A DNA stretch of 28,228 nt. Origin: Pelagophyceae sp. CCMP2097. Lineage: Eukaryota > Sar > Pelagophyceae. How positions within the stretch are numbered: the first letter of the stretch is position 1; the number at the start of each line of letters is the position of its first letter. The notes beneath the pieces are model-generated. The model ran no database searches and was not told the DNA's origin. It was given only the letters and a program-made list of their open reading frames with translations. This document shows, in pieces, positions 1 through 8,405 of the stretch. A program made the position numbers and the translations under genes. The stretch spans positions 370,466 to 398,693 of the forward strand of contig MU657188.1 in assembly GCA_026770575.1 (NCBI GenBank), written 5' to 3'.

Positions 1-45
1 AGCAAGGCGTGGACGAAGCGGTAGAGGGGGCGGACGGGGGGGATG

Positions 46-90
46 GCTTACGCGACGCGTGTCGTGGAAGAGCAGGGCGTGGACGAGCAG
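46..90 (-). repeat. Third copy of a dispersed 45-bp repeat
   Basis: On the minus strand this segment nearly matches the 3' part of the duplicated unit at 18356-18570 and 18801-18978 (the part ending in GCGTCGCGTAAGC). It differs at about four positions. The copies lie about 18 kb apart, so the sequence is dispersed and not only locally duplicated. No function is apparent. Confidence 0.75.
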
Positions 91-154
91 TGACAACGAC
101 TCCACCAGAGTTGAAGTAGATTTACGTCAGAAAAGGGGACGCCGAGCATACCTG

Positions 155-200
155 GCGGAAGGGAGGGGGGGGGGTCATAAAGTCCTCCCACCCCCCCCCC
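155..200. repeat. Poly-G / poly-C snapback
   Basis: A run of about 13 G with one interrupting A is followed after a spacer of roughly ten bases by a C-rich run with one A. The two can pair as a hairpin, and the G-rich strand could form a quadruplex. Assembly errors in run length are likely here. Confidence 0.6.
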
Positions 201-216
201 AAAAAAATCGAACCCA

Positions 217-635
217 GAGTGTCGCAGGCGTCGCAGGCGTCGCAGAGCGTCGCAGAGCGGCACAGAGTGCCGCAGGCGCCGCTCGTGCGCCGCGGAGCGT
301 CGCATATCGTTTGGGTTATGGCGCCAAAATTAAAAACAAGATTCCGTTGAACTTTGGGCGTGATTATCTCAGCGCAGACCTCGTCTGCGGAGCTTAAGAA
401 GACGGAACTTGAAAGGTCGCGGCTAGGCGCGTTGACTCCATCAAACAATTTGTCTCAATTATAGAATCGTGATTTTAGAAGCGGGTCTACCGGTGACGAT
501 ATCAGCTGCTTTAAAGAAAGTTTTAACGAAATTACGAATGTGTCGCAGAGCGTCGCAGAGTGTCGCAGAGCGTCGTAGGCGCCGCAGCCGTCGCAGAGCG
601 CCGCCGACTGTCGCGGCGCGCCGCGACGCGCCGGC
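217..635 (+). repeat. Two blocks of a GTCGCAGAGC-type minisatellite
   Basis: Blocks at 217-305 and 541-635 consist of degenerate units of about 10 bp based on GTCGCAGAGC and GTCGCAGGC. They are separated by about 235 bp of less GC-rich non-repetitive sequence in which I see no gene. The rest of 1-824 also shows no convincing coding sequence. Confidence 0.7.
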
Positions 636-824
636 GAGTGACATTCGTTACTCGCCCTCGAGGGATCCCGACTGGGTTAACAATTTACTGCGCAGCCTGG
701 CGAACGGGCCGGGGCGCTCCGGTCGGGTGCTTAAAGACGGTCCGCAGCGTCAGTTCATGCGGGGAATAAAAATATAATATAAAATTCACAGGGCGACCCG
801 TCCCGGAGGACCGGGGTGTCCGCG

Positions 825-1257
825 TCAGTCCATGCGCGTGTCTGCGTCCATTCGGCCCGAATCCATGTGGTCTTCTTCGGTCGGCTGCGCTTGAGCGAGG
901 TCGGCCACGTTAAACGCCTTCACGAAGCCCGTGCTACGAGGACCGTTAGCCTCCCGGCCCGGGCCCGCGGCTTTCCCCTCGGACAAGCCCCCTCCGGGAA
1001 AACCCACTCTGCAAAAGAATACCCCAAAATACCACAAAATGCCCCAAATACCTTGTCGTGACGACGCAATTGTCCTCATGGTCGACGGCGCCGTGCCAAT
1101 GCTCGCGCGAGTCGAACGCGTCTAAGGTCGCGACGCAAGAAGCGAGCGGCGTTGAAGCGAGTGCGGCAGAGTCATAGACACGCAGGCCATTTCCGAAAAC
1201 CGCAATGCGATTGCCGCACACTTCCAAATGCGTCGCGGAAGAGAACCCGGCGTCGCG
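825..1257 (-). CDS. WD40-type propeller gene, last two exons (C-terminus)
   Basis: The penultimate exon is 1257-1052 and the last exon is 1008-825, ending in TGA. The 43-base intron 1051-1009 starts GTATTT and ends TTTTGCAG. It is phase 2 and joins the two frames exactly (204+2 and 1+183 nt). Blade-like stretches are NRIAVFGNGLRVYD in the first exon and, across the junction, NCVVTT followed by TGFVKAFNVADL, where WD40 blades have a small-residue turn and a [W/F]-[D/N]-V ending. The C-terminus is acidic (QPTEEDHMD). The acceptor at 1258 (GACGCAG) lets this exon continue in phase 0 from the exon at 4588-4491. Without that join this is a 5'-truncated fragment. The WD40 assignment rests on pattern recognition; the partner and pathway are unknown. 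Confidence 0.68.
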
Positions 1258-1303
1258 CTGCGTCTTCGTCGCCAGCCTACAGAAAGGGCTTCTCAGGAGC
1301 AGG

Positions 1304-1329
1304 GTTCGGGTTTGCCCTTCAACCCGTCA
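1304..1329 (-). repeat. Short inverted piece of module A
   Basis: TTCGGGTTTGCCCTTCAACC is the reverse complement of the 3' end of module A. It lies directly before a full forward copy and is flanked by two copies of CAGGAGCAGGG, as if one element end was inserted or duplicated beside another. Confidence 0.5.
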
Positions 1330-1339
1330 GGAGCAGGGA

Positions 1340-1525
1340 CGGTGTCTTCGGGTCGGGTTTCAATTTGTGCCAAACCCACCGGGTCGTGGGTCCGTCGAGC
1401 GACCAAATCCGTCTTCGAAGGGTCGGGTCCGGGTTTGTACCACGGCCAGACCCACTCAAAGACGGGTCGGCCAAAACGCGTAAACCCGGCAAGCCCGACC
1501 CGTGAGTTGAAGGGCGAACCCCAAA
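1340..1525 (+). repeat. Module A copy 1
   Basis: This is a forward copy of the roughly 180-bp module. Conserved landmarks in order are a TTCGGGT start, CAATTTGTGCC, CGACCAAA, GGCCACGG or similar, GGGTCGGCCAAAACGCG, AAACCCGGCAAGCCCGACCC, and a terminal GGTTGAAGGGC followed by an A/C-rich end. It is the copy nearest the 3' splice site at 1258 in the proposed intron. Confidence 0.75.
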
Positions 1526-1544
1526 CTCGTCGCTGCGCCAATCT

Positions 1545-2112
1545 CCGGCTTCTCGAGACGGTCCCTTTCGACGGCCCCTTTCGATGGCCCCCTGGAGACG
1601 ACCACTCGAGACGGCTACTCGAAACGGCGCCTTGGGTCGGTGCTTTGAGAAGGCCCCTCGAGACGGCCCCTTTCGACGGCCATTCGAAAGGGCGCCTTGA
1701 GACGGCCCTCGAGACGACGCCTCGAAACGGCCATTCGAAATGGCGTCTTAAAGACGGCCCCTCGAGACGGTGCCTCGAAACGACCCCTCGAGACGGCCAA
1801 ATCGACAGCCATTCGAAACGGCACCTTGAGACGACCTCTCGAGACGGCCCCTCGATATGGCGCCTCAAGACGGCTACTCTCTCCGGCCCCTCGAGACGGC
1901 CCCTCGAGACGGCCATTCGAAAAGGCCCCTCGAGACGGCTTCTCGAGACGAGGCCTCTTGCGACGGCCCTTCGAAACGACCCCTCGAGACGGCCCTTTCG
2001 ACGGCCATTCGAAACGGCGCCTTGAGACGACCTCTCGAGACGGCCCCTCGAGACCACCCCTCGAGACGGCCCTTTCGACGGCCATTTGAAACGGCGCCTT
2101 GAGAGGGCTCCT
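1545..2112 (+). repeat. B array, forward (CCTCGAGACGGCC units)
   Basis: A degenerate array of mostly 13-bp units with consensus CCTCGAGACGGCC, alternating with variants such as ATTCGAAACGGCG. Each consensus unit holds a CTCGAG palindrome. The array leaves several frames free of stops on both strands, which explains the long frames here. I see no coding signal. Confidence 0.85.
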
Positions 2113-2124
2113 CGAGAGGCTCGA

Positions 2125-2590
2125 ATAGTCTCTCGGATGGTCGCGTGGGCGGTCTCTTGGACAATTCCTTTGAAGAGCTCCTTGGGCGGTCCCTCGACGG
2201 GCCCTCTGTGACAATCGCTTTGATTGGCGGCCCCTCGACGGTCCCTTGGACAGTCACTCGGCTGCCGGCCCCTCGACTGCGGCCCCTCTGCGACGTCCCC
2301 TGGACGGGCCCACGGACGGTCCCTCAGAATCGCCGCTGCCCGGTCTCTTGTAAGGAACCCTGTGTGGGGACTTGAGAGGGGCTTTGCAAAAGGCCTCGCA
2401 AGTGACCGCGCAGAGGCCATGCAAGTGGCCAGAAAAGAGGCCTTGCTAAGGGGCCCGTCCTTTCGGGCTCTTCAAGGCCCCTTGAAAGAGGCCGCCCAAG
2501 AGGCCTTGATAGTGACCGTACAGAGGCCGGGCAAGTGGCCGCGAAAGAGGCCTTGCACGGGCCCGTACTGCCGAACACCCGGTGGCGGCG
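2125..2590 (+). repeat. C and D modules, forward
   Basis: Module C (about 2125-2340) has 12-bp units of the type GGACGGTCCCTT and contains the fixed segment TCGCTTTGATTGGCGGCCCC (variant ATCGC here). Module D (about 2360-2580) has GAGGCCTTGCAAGTGACCGC-type units and the fixed string GGGGCCCGTCCTTTCGGGCTC. Both recur in the same order at 7470-7930. Confidence 0.75.
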
Positions 2591-2594
2591 GTGT

Positions 2595-2770
2595 TTTCGG
2601 GTCTTCAATTTGTGCCGAACACAAAGGGTCGCGGGTTTGTCGAACGACCAAACCCGCCTCCTCGGGTCGGGTTCGGATGCAGGCCACGGCCGGACCCGCG
2701 GGTCGACGGGTCGGCCAAAACGCACAGACCCGGCAAATCCGACCCGTGGGTTGAAGGGCAAACCCGAACC
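2595..2770 (+). repeat. Module A copy 2
   Basis: A full forward copy from TTCGGGTCTTCAATTTGTGC to GGCAAACCCGAA. It lies head to tail against the inverted copy at 2787-2938, so the pair forms an imperfect palindrome centred near 2778. Confidence 0.8.
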
Positions 2771-2786
2771 CGCCCCTGCTCCTGAA

Positions 2787-2938
2787 ACCCGTGGGTCGGG
2801 CTTGCCGGGCTTGCGCGTTTTGGCCGACCGGTAGCCGCGGGTCTGGCCGTCGCCCGAACCCGACCCGAAAAGACGGGCGTAGACGTTTGACAAACCCGCG
2901 ACCCTTTGGGGTTTGGCACAGATTGAAAACCCGAAGAC
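2787..2938 (-). repeat. Module A copy 3 (inverted)
   Basis: An inverted copy running from ACCCGTGGGTCGGGCTTGCC to GATTGAAAACCCGAA on the plus strand. With copy 2 it marks the centre of the large inverted repeat 1285-4470. Confidence 0.8.
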
Positions 2939-2944
2939 GCCGTT

Positions 2945-3745
2945 GCCCGACTCTGCGCGGTCGCTTGCAAGGCCTCTTTTGAGATGCCCTTGAAATGACC
3001 TCCGGGAAGGGTCCCTGCGGAGCCTCTTTACAATTGGATCGCACAGGAACCATGTCTTTCGAGCGGCGGCCCTCCGAAAGGCGCCCGCGGCGCGGATCGG
3101 GCCTCGGGTCCACGGTCCACACGACGTTTCGAAGGGCCGTCTCGAGTGGTCGTCTTGAAGAGCCGTTCGAAGGGACCGCTCCGGGGGGTCCTCTCGGGGG
3201 TAGTCTCGAGTGGTCGTCTCGAGTGGTCGTCTCAAAGGGCCGTTTGAAGGGGCCGTTTCGGGGCGTCGTCTCAAGGGGCCGGCATGAGGGGTCTTCTCGA
3301 GGGGTCGTCCAAAGGCGCCGTTTCGAGGGACCTTCTCAAGGGGCCTTTTCAAGGCTCATGCGCCGCTTCGAGCGGCCGTCTTGAGGCGCTGTTTCGAGGA
3401 CCGCCTCGAGGGGCCCTCTCGAGGGGCCGTCCTGAGGCGCCTTTTCGAGGGGCCTTTTCGAGTGGCCCTCTCGAGGGACCGTCTCGAGGGGCTGTCTCGT
3501 AGGGCCGTCAGACAGAGGGGCCATTTCGAGGGGCCCTTCGAGAGCCCAGCGAGAAAGGTCTTCTCAAGGGGCCGTCTAAAGGCACCGTTTCGAGGGACCG
3601 TCTCAAGGTGCCAACAAGAGGAGGCTTTTGAGGCGTCGTTTCGAGGGACTGTCTAAAGGGACTGTTTCGTGGAGCCCTTTGAGAGGCCGGCGAGCGAGGC
3701 CCTTTCGAGGGGCCATCTCGAGGGGCGTCCAAGAGACCTTAAAAG
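2945..3745 (-). repeat. D-like remnant and inverted B array
   Basis: 2945-3110 holds a short D-like piece (CGGTCGCTTGCAAGGCCTC) and non-periodic GC-rich sequence. From about 3120 to 3745 the plus strand reads GGGGCCGTCTCGAG-type units, the reverse complement of the B array at 1545-2112. No gene is visible. Confidence 0.75.
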
Positions 3746-4290
3746 AGACCCTGAAAGCGACCGCGCAGAGGCCGGGCAAGTGACTTCCAAAGACGCTCTC
3801 CGGACGGACTCCTGCAAGGCCTCTTTGGCGGCCACTTGCAAGGCCTCTGCGTGGTCACTTGCAAGGCCTCTTTCAAGGGCCCTTGAAAAGCTCTCTTGGC
3901 GGGCCCCTGCTGAGGCCTCTTTGGCGGCCACTCGCCTTTGCGCGGTCACTTGCGAGACTTCTTGGACGGCCCCTTGAAATGCTCTCCGGGAAGGCCCCTA
4001 TAAGGCCTCTTTTGCGGTCACTTACAAGGCCTTAGCACGGTCGCTTGCAAGACAGGGCCCGCTCGAGCGACTGTCCAAGCGACTGTCCAGGGGAAGTCAC
4101 AGATGGGGCGCAGTCGAGGGGCCGTCGGCCAAGTGACCGTCCAAGGGACCGTCGAGAAACCGCCGCCAAAGCGAACGTCGCAGAGGGCTCGTCGAGGGGC
4201 CCCCAAAGGAACTGTCCAAAGAAACCGTCCAAGGGACCACCCAAGCGACCGGTCGAGGGACCGTCCGAGGGACCGTCCGAGGCGGAAGCA
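3745..4290 (-). repeat. D and C modules, inverted
   Basis: 3745-4055 carries inverted D units (CACTTGCAAGGCCTC and similar). 4057-4290 carries inverted C units such as GGGACCGTCCAA, with the fixed CCAAAGCGA(A)CGTCGCAGAGG segment. They form the donor-proximal arm of the intron-sized inverted repeat. Confidence 0.7.
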
Positions 4291-4296
4291 ACGTCG

Positions 4297-4461
4297 GGCT
4301 CGGGTTTGCCCTTCAACCCGCGCGTCGGGTTTGCCAGGTTTGCGCGATTTGGCCGACCCGTCTTTGAGTGGGTCTGGCTGTGGCCCGAACCCGACCCTTC
4401 GAAGGCGGGTTTGGTATCTCGACAAACCCGCGAACCTTTCGGTTTGGCACAGATTGAGGAA
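4297..4461 (-). repeat. Module A copy 4 (inverted)
   Basis: It reads TCGGGTTTGCCCTTCAACCC through GGTTTGGCACAGATTGAGG on the plus strand. It lies only about 30 bp downstream of the proposed splice donor at 4490, at the mirror position of copy 1 near the acceptor. Confidence 0.8.
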
Positions 4462-4490
4462 CCGGGTCCATTTTGTGGGTTCATTTTCAC

Positions 4491-4588
4491 TGCTTCTCTC
4501 TCGTGTTTCCAAGACACGGGCGAAAACATCATGCGCAGGTCGATGGTCTGCGTAGTACCGTCGTCGAAGAGCGAAACGGCCTCGTCGT
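4491..4588 (-). CDS. WD40-type propeller gene, single internal exon
   Basis: A short non-repetitive island between two repeat zones. The minus strand reads DDEAVSLFDDGTTQTIDLR and then MMFSPVSWKHEREA. This has normal composition for a soluble protein and a blade-like end (TIDLR), unlike the Arg/Pro/Gly-rich noise of the arrays. The proposed acceptor CGCCTAG ends at 4589 and the proposed donor GTGAAA starts at 4490, giving 98 nt (2+96). The phase-1 start fits the exon ending at 6187 and makes a continuous DHVLL-D-DEAV. The phase-0 end fits the exon starting at 1257 (REA-RDAGF). No ORF of ordinary length marks it, so automatic annotation may miss it. The island being coding is more certain than its exact borders. 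Confidence 0.55.
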
Positions 4589-4590
4589 CT

Positions 4591-4652
4591 AGGCGAGGGT
4601 TTTTATAGTATTTTATAGTATTTTATAGTATGCGAGGGTATGCGAGGGTATT
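4591..4652 (+). repeat. TTTTATAGTA and TGCGAGGGTA decamer repeats
   Basis: Three direct TTTTATAGTA units are followed by two to three TGCGAGGGTA units, adjoining the proposed acceptor at 4589. On the transcript strand this gives an A/U-containing stretch upstream of the AG, an unusual AT-rich spot in a GC-rich zone. Confidence 0.75.
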
Positions 4653-4789
4653 TGAGAATATTTTGGGGCGCGCCGGTCCGCGCCGCTCAGGCCCCCGCTT
4701 CTTTGGCGATCTTTCCCCGCGGCATGGCCCCGTCGTCTACGCGACACCTCCCCGTGCATCTCTTGCGAGCGCCCAAAGGCCCTCTGAAG

Positions 4790-6080
4790 AGGGCCCTCTG
4801 AGAAGACGCCCCTTCTGACAAAGGCCCCTCTGGCAAGAGCCCAAGAGTCGAGGCCCCCGCGCCGAGGGTCCCAGTGGCAAAGGTCCTTTTGACAAGGTCC
4901 CTGAGACAGGGTCGCCGCGACAAGGTCCCCGAGACACCTTTCCCGCAACGAGGTCCTTTCGCAAAATCCCGTTGACAGGGTCTCGTAGTGTGGCAAGATC
5001 GCTATGACAAAGCGCCCGCGACAAGGTCGCTGCGACGAGGTCCCTGTGACAAGTTTCCCGTGACACGGTCCCGGTCCCTGCGACGAGGCACCCGTGACTC
5101 GGTCCCTGTGATAAACCCGTGGCGAGGGCCTTATGGCAAGGTCCTTGCGAGGCCCTTTGACAAAGGGCCCTATCAGAGGACATCGCCGCGACGAGGTCAC
5201 TTTGACGACGTCCCGGGTCCCGTGGCGAATTTCCCGCGACGAGGTCCCTTTGACGAGGTGGCAATGCCCCCGTGACGAGTGCTGTGAAAAGGGCCCCGTC
5301 GTGACAAGGTCCCTATGACCAGGTCTCAATGACGAGGACCCTGTGACACGTTTCCCGTGACGAGATCCTTACGTCAACGCGCTTCTCGAACCCCTCTCCA
5401 ATCCCTCGACGACGGCCCCCTCTCCCAAGAACCCGAAGCCAAGGACGCTTTTGCAAGGTTCCTGTGAAAAGGTCTTTGTGAAAAGGGCCGCGCGACAAGG
5501 CACCTTTTTGCGGAGTCCCCGTGACGAGGTGCCTGTGACGAGGACCTTCTGGCAAGGTCCCCGTGGCAAGTTTCCCGTGGTCCCACGACGAGGTTTCTAG
5601 GAAGGCGCCCCTCGAAAGTTCCTCTCTCTGGTCCCTATACGGCAACCCCGTGCCAAGGTCCACGTGGCACGATTTCTATGCCAAGGTCCCAAAAACCCTG
5701 CGACAGGGTTCTCGTGACCAGGTCCCAGGAACGGGTTCCCCGTGACAACGTCACCGTGACGACAAGGTCCCCGTGACAGGGTCCCCGTGACAAGGTCCGT
5801 ATGATAAGAACCCGGAACGAGGTCCCGGTGCCAAGATCCCTTTGAGAAAAGTCCCCGTGAAGCTCCTTGTGGCAAGGTCCCCGTAACCCGTGGCAAAGGT
5901 GGCCGTGACAGGTTCCCTGCGAACCCGTGACAAGGTTCCCGTGAAAGGTCCTTGTGGCAAGGTTGCCGCGGCAAGATCCCGTGGCAAGGTTGCTGTGGCA
6001 CGGTCTTTTTACCAAAGGTTTCCGCGGCAAGATTGACAATCAAGGCCCCTATTCAAAGGTCCCCGTGGCAAAGGTCACTA
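4790..6080 (+). repeat. E array (14-bp GACAAGGTCCCYGT units)
   Basis: About 1.3 kb of degenerate 14-bp units with consensus near GACAAGGTCCCCGT, all in one orientation. It fills the proposed intron between exons 6187 and 4588. A second E block lies at 10425-10940. The long frames on both strands here are repeat translations. Confidence 0.85.
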
Positions 6081-6186
6081 TGACGACGTCCCCGGGAGCG
6101 TGGGAAACCCGGCTCCCCGCGCCGCGCGCACAGAGGAGGACTGAACACTCGTTTGCTCAAAGGAGCACTGAGCAGTTGCCACGCAC

Positions 6187-6436
6187 CGAGGAGCACGTGG
6201 TCCACCAGCGCCGCGGTCGAAACGCGGCCGACGTCGGGCGTTTGCTACGCGACAAATTGAAAAAATCGAAAATCAAAAATCAAAAATTAAAAAAAATTAA
6301 AAAAATTAAAGACGCACCCCGACGATTTTGTTCTCGCGCAGGTCCAAGAGTGATACTCGGCCTTCCCGCGTCGCCATGGACAAGATGTGCGGCCGATGGT
6401 AGAACGTCTTCAGGCTCGACAGCGTGGCGGCCGGAC
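6187..6436 (-). CDS. WD40-type propeller gene, two internal exons
   Basis: The first exon, 6436-6318, encodes HRPHILSMATREGRVSLLDL, a typical blade: a hydrophobic strand, a Gly turn, then V-x-L-L-D-L. It ends with GGG before the donor GTGCGT. The 73-base intron 6317-6245 is T-rich and ends GTCGCGTAG. The next exon, 6244-6187, encodes DVGRVSTAALVDHVLL and ends at another GTGCGT donor. Lengths are 2+117 and 57+1 nt, so phases are consistent inside the pair. The phase-1 entry also fits the exon ending at 12941 (donor GTACTG). Three frames are open in this GC-rich stretch, so the choice rests on blade-like sequence and splice sites. If the donor at 6186 is not used, the frame runs on to a stop near 6051 inside the E array. 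Confidence 0.62.
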
Positions 6437-6527
6437 CTAAACAAAGCCTCGATGCGCCGCGGCGAGCCTCGAAGCACGAAGATTCTGAAACGGCATTCCG
6501 CGCGGCATCCCGCGCCGGAGAGGCCCC

Positions 6528-6580
6528 GTCCTTTGGATGGTCCTTTGGATGGTCCTTTGGATGGTCCTTTGGATGGTCCT
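6528..6580 (+). repeat. Four perfect 12-bp GGATGGTCCTTT units
   Basis: The perfect tandem copies imply recent expansion. The array lies about 90 bp upstream, on the minus strand, of the exon 6436-6318. In the frame of that exon the minus strand would read a four-residue HPKD repeat. It most likely lies in the long intron. Confidence 0.85.
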
Positions 6581-6940
6581 CTTGGGCCTCGGGCGGCCCC
6601 GAATCGCGTCGAAAGCCAGTCGCTCGGGACGTCCGCCTCGGGTGACGGTCCGAGCTCCGTCTCTCCGGGGCCGCGTCCAGGCGAAGAGTTCCTTTTTCGG
6701 GGCTTTCGAGGACAGGCCCGTCTCCGGCCCGTCGGCGGGTCGAAGTCCAGCCGACCGTATAGAAACCGCCTCCGGTCCGTCAAAGACCGGGCCGGCACTT
6801 CGACGTCTTCGAGGATGGCCCGAGGTCCGTTCCGGGAGACGAGGGGCGGAAGAGGGCCCGTTTCGAGAGGACCTCCAGAAGGACCGTCTTGAGGGAACCT
6901 CCAGAAGGGACCGTCTCGAGGGCAGGAGCTTAAACGGTGT

Positions 6941-7124
6941 ATTCGGGTCGGATCGGGTTTTCAATTTGTGCCGAACCCTCGGGGAGCCGGTTTGTCGGAC
7001 GACCAAACCCGCCATCTCGGGTCGGGTTCGGGTCGGGGCCACGGCCAGACCCGCGGGTATACGGGTCGGCCAAAACGCGAAAACCCGGGAAGCCCGACCC
7101 GCGGGTTGAAGGGCAAACCCGAAT
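6941..7124 (+). repeat. Module A copy 5, best-preserved ends
   Basis: A full forward copy that begins ATTCGGGT and ends ACCCGAAT, an 8-bp perfect terminal inverted repeat. Internal landmarks match copy 2 closely. It is followed directly by a B array, as copy 1 is. Confidence 0.85.
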
Positions 7125-7137
7125 CTGTCGTTGCACT

Positions 7138-7930
7138 TATCTTCGACTCCTCGAGACGGCTCCTCGAGACGGCCCCTCGAGACGGCCCTTTGAGACGGCC
7201 ACTCGAAACGGCGCCTTGGGGCGGCCCCTGGAGACGATGACTCGAAACTGCCACTCGAAACGGCGCCTTTTGACGACCCATCGAGACGGCACCTCGAAAT
7301 GGCACCTCGAAATGGCGCCTCGAGAAGGCTCTCTCCGGCCCCTGGAGACGGCCATTCGAAAAGGCTTCTCGAGAGGGCTTCTCGAGACGGCCTCTTGAGA
7401 AAGCCGCTCGAAACGGCCCTTTCGATGGCCATTCGAAACGACGCCTTGAGACGGCCCCTCGAGAGGCTCTGACGGTCACTCGGATGGTCGCTTTATCCAA
7501 GGTTTGGACACTTTCTTTGGACAGTTCCTTGGACGGTCCTTCGACGGGCCCTCTGTGACAGTCGCTTTGATTGGCGGCCCCTCGACGGTCTCTTGGACGG
7601 CCGGCCCCTCGAGTGCGACCCCTCTGCGACGTCTCCTGGACGGGCCCTTGGACGGTCGCTCGGACAGTCGCTCGGACGATCGCTTGGAGTTGCCGCGGCG
7701 GCCCGGTCTCTTGCAAGGAACCCTGCGTGGGGGCTTGAGAGGGGCCTTGGAAAAGGCCGCGCAAGTGACCGCGCAGGGGCCGTGCAAGTGGCCGCAAAAG
7801 AGGCCTTGAAGGGGCCCGTCCTTTCGGGCTCTTCAAGGGTTCTTGAAAGAGGCCGCCCAAGAGGCCTTGTAAGTGACCGTGCAGAGGCCGTGCAAGTGGT
7901 CGCTAAAGAGGCCTTGCAGGGGCCCGCACT
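7138..7930 (+). repeat. B, C and D modules, forward (second composite)
   Basis: B units lie at about 7138-7465. C follows at 7470-7690, including the fixed TCGCTTTGATTGGCGGCCCC. D follows at 7720-7930, with CAAGTGACCGCGCAGGGGCC and GGGGCCCGTCCTTTCGGGCTC. The order A-B-C-D copies that at 1340-2590, so this is a repeated unit of over 1 kb and not chance tandem growth. Confidence 0.8.
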
Positions 7931-7939
7931 GTCGAACAC

Positions 7940-8012
7940 CGGTGGCGGCGGCAGGTGCAGGGACGGTGTCTTCGGGTTTTCAATTTGTGCCGAGCCCGTC
8001 CCTGCTCCTCTC
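7940..8012 (+). repeat. Module A copy 6 (5' part only)
   Basis: CAGGGACGGTGTCTTCGGGT, CAATTTGTGCC and a short tail are present, then similarity ends. CAGGGACGGTGTCTTCGGGT also precedes copy 1, so the module's 5' flank belongs to the repeat. Confidence 0.7.
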
Positions 8013-8164
8013 GAGGGCCGCCGAGCAGGGCCGCCGAGAGCATGTCGCCGCCTCCGTCGGACTGTCACCGGCCCGCGGAGTTGCAGCGTTCCGTTCCCGC
8101 TGGGGGCGCCCGGGTGAGACCCCGTGAGAATGCCCGCACCCAGCCGCCCAAAAGCCGCGATACA

Positions 8165-8405
8165 CGGGGCCGTCTAAAGGGCCCGTCGAGAAGGACCGTC
8201 TCAAAGGACCGTCTCGTGGGCCGTTTCTAGAGGACGGTAGGCAACCGTCTCGAGATCCATCTCGAAGGACCGTCGACTGGCAGAGTTCCATCTCGAAGGA
8301 CCGTCCAGAGGGCCGTCTCGAAGGACCGTCCAGAGTTCCATCTCGAAGGACCGTCCAGAGGGCCGTCTCCGCGGGACCGTTTCGAGGGACCGTTTCGAGG
8401 GGCCG
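8165..8405 (-). repeat. B-type array, inverted
   Basis: GGACCGTCTCGAAG and CCAGAGGGCCGTCTCG units on the plus strand, including a near-perfect repeat of the segment GTTCCATCTCGAAGGACCGT. This orientation is opposite to the B array at 7138-7465. Confidence 0.7.

Noticed and set aside
1293..3352. Long open frames (342-375 codons) on the minus strand
   Set aside because: They translate B, C, D and A repeats into Arg/Gly/Pro/Ser-rich strings, and other frames are open over the same bases. The 12-14 bp GC-rich units lack stop triplets, so openness is not evidence of coding.
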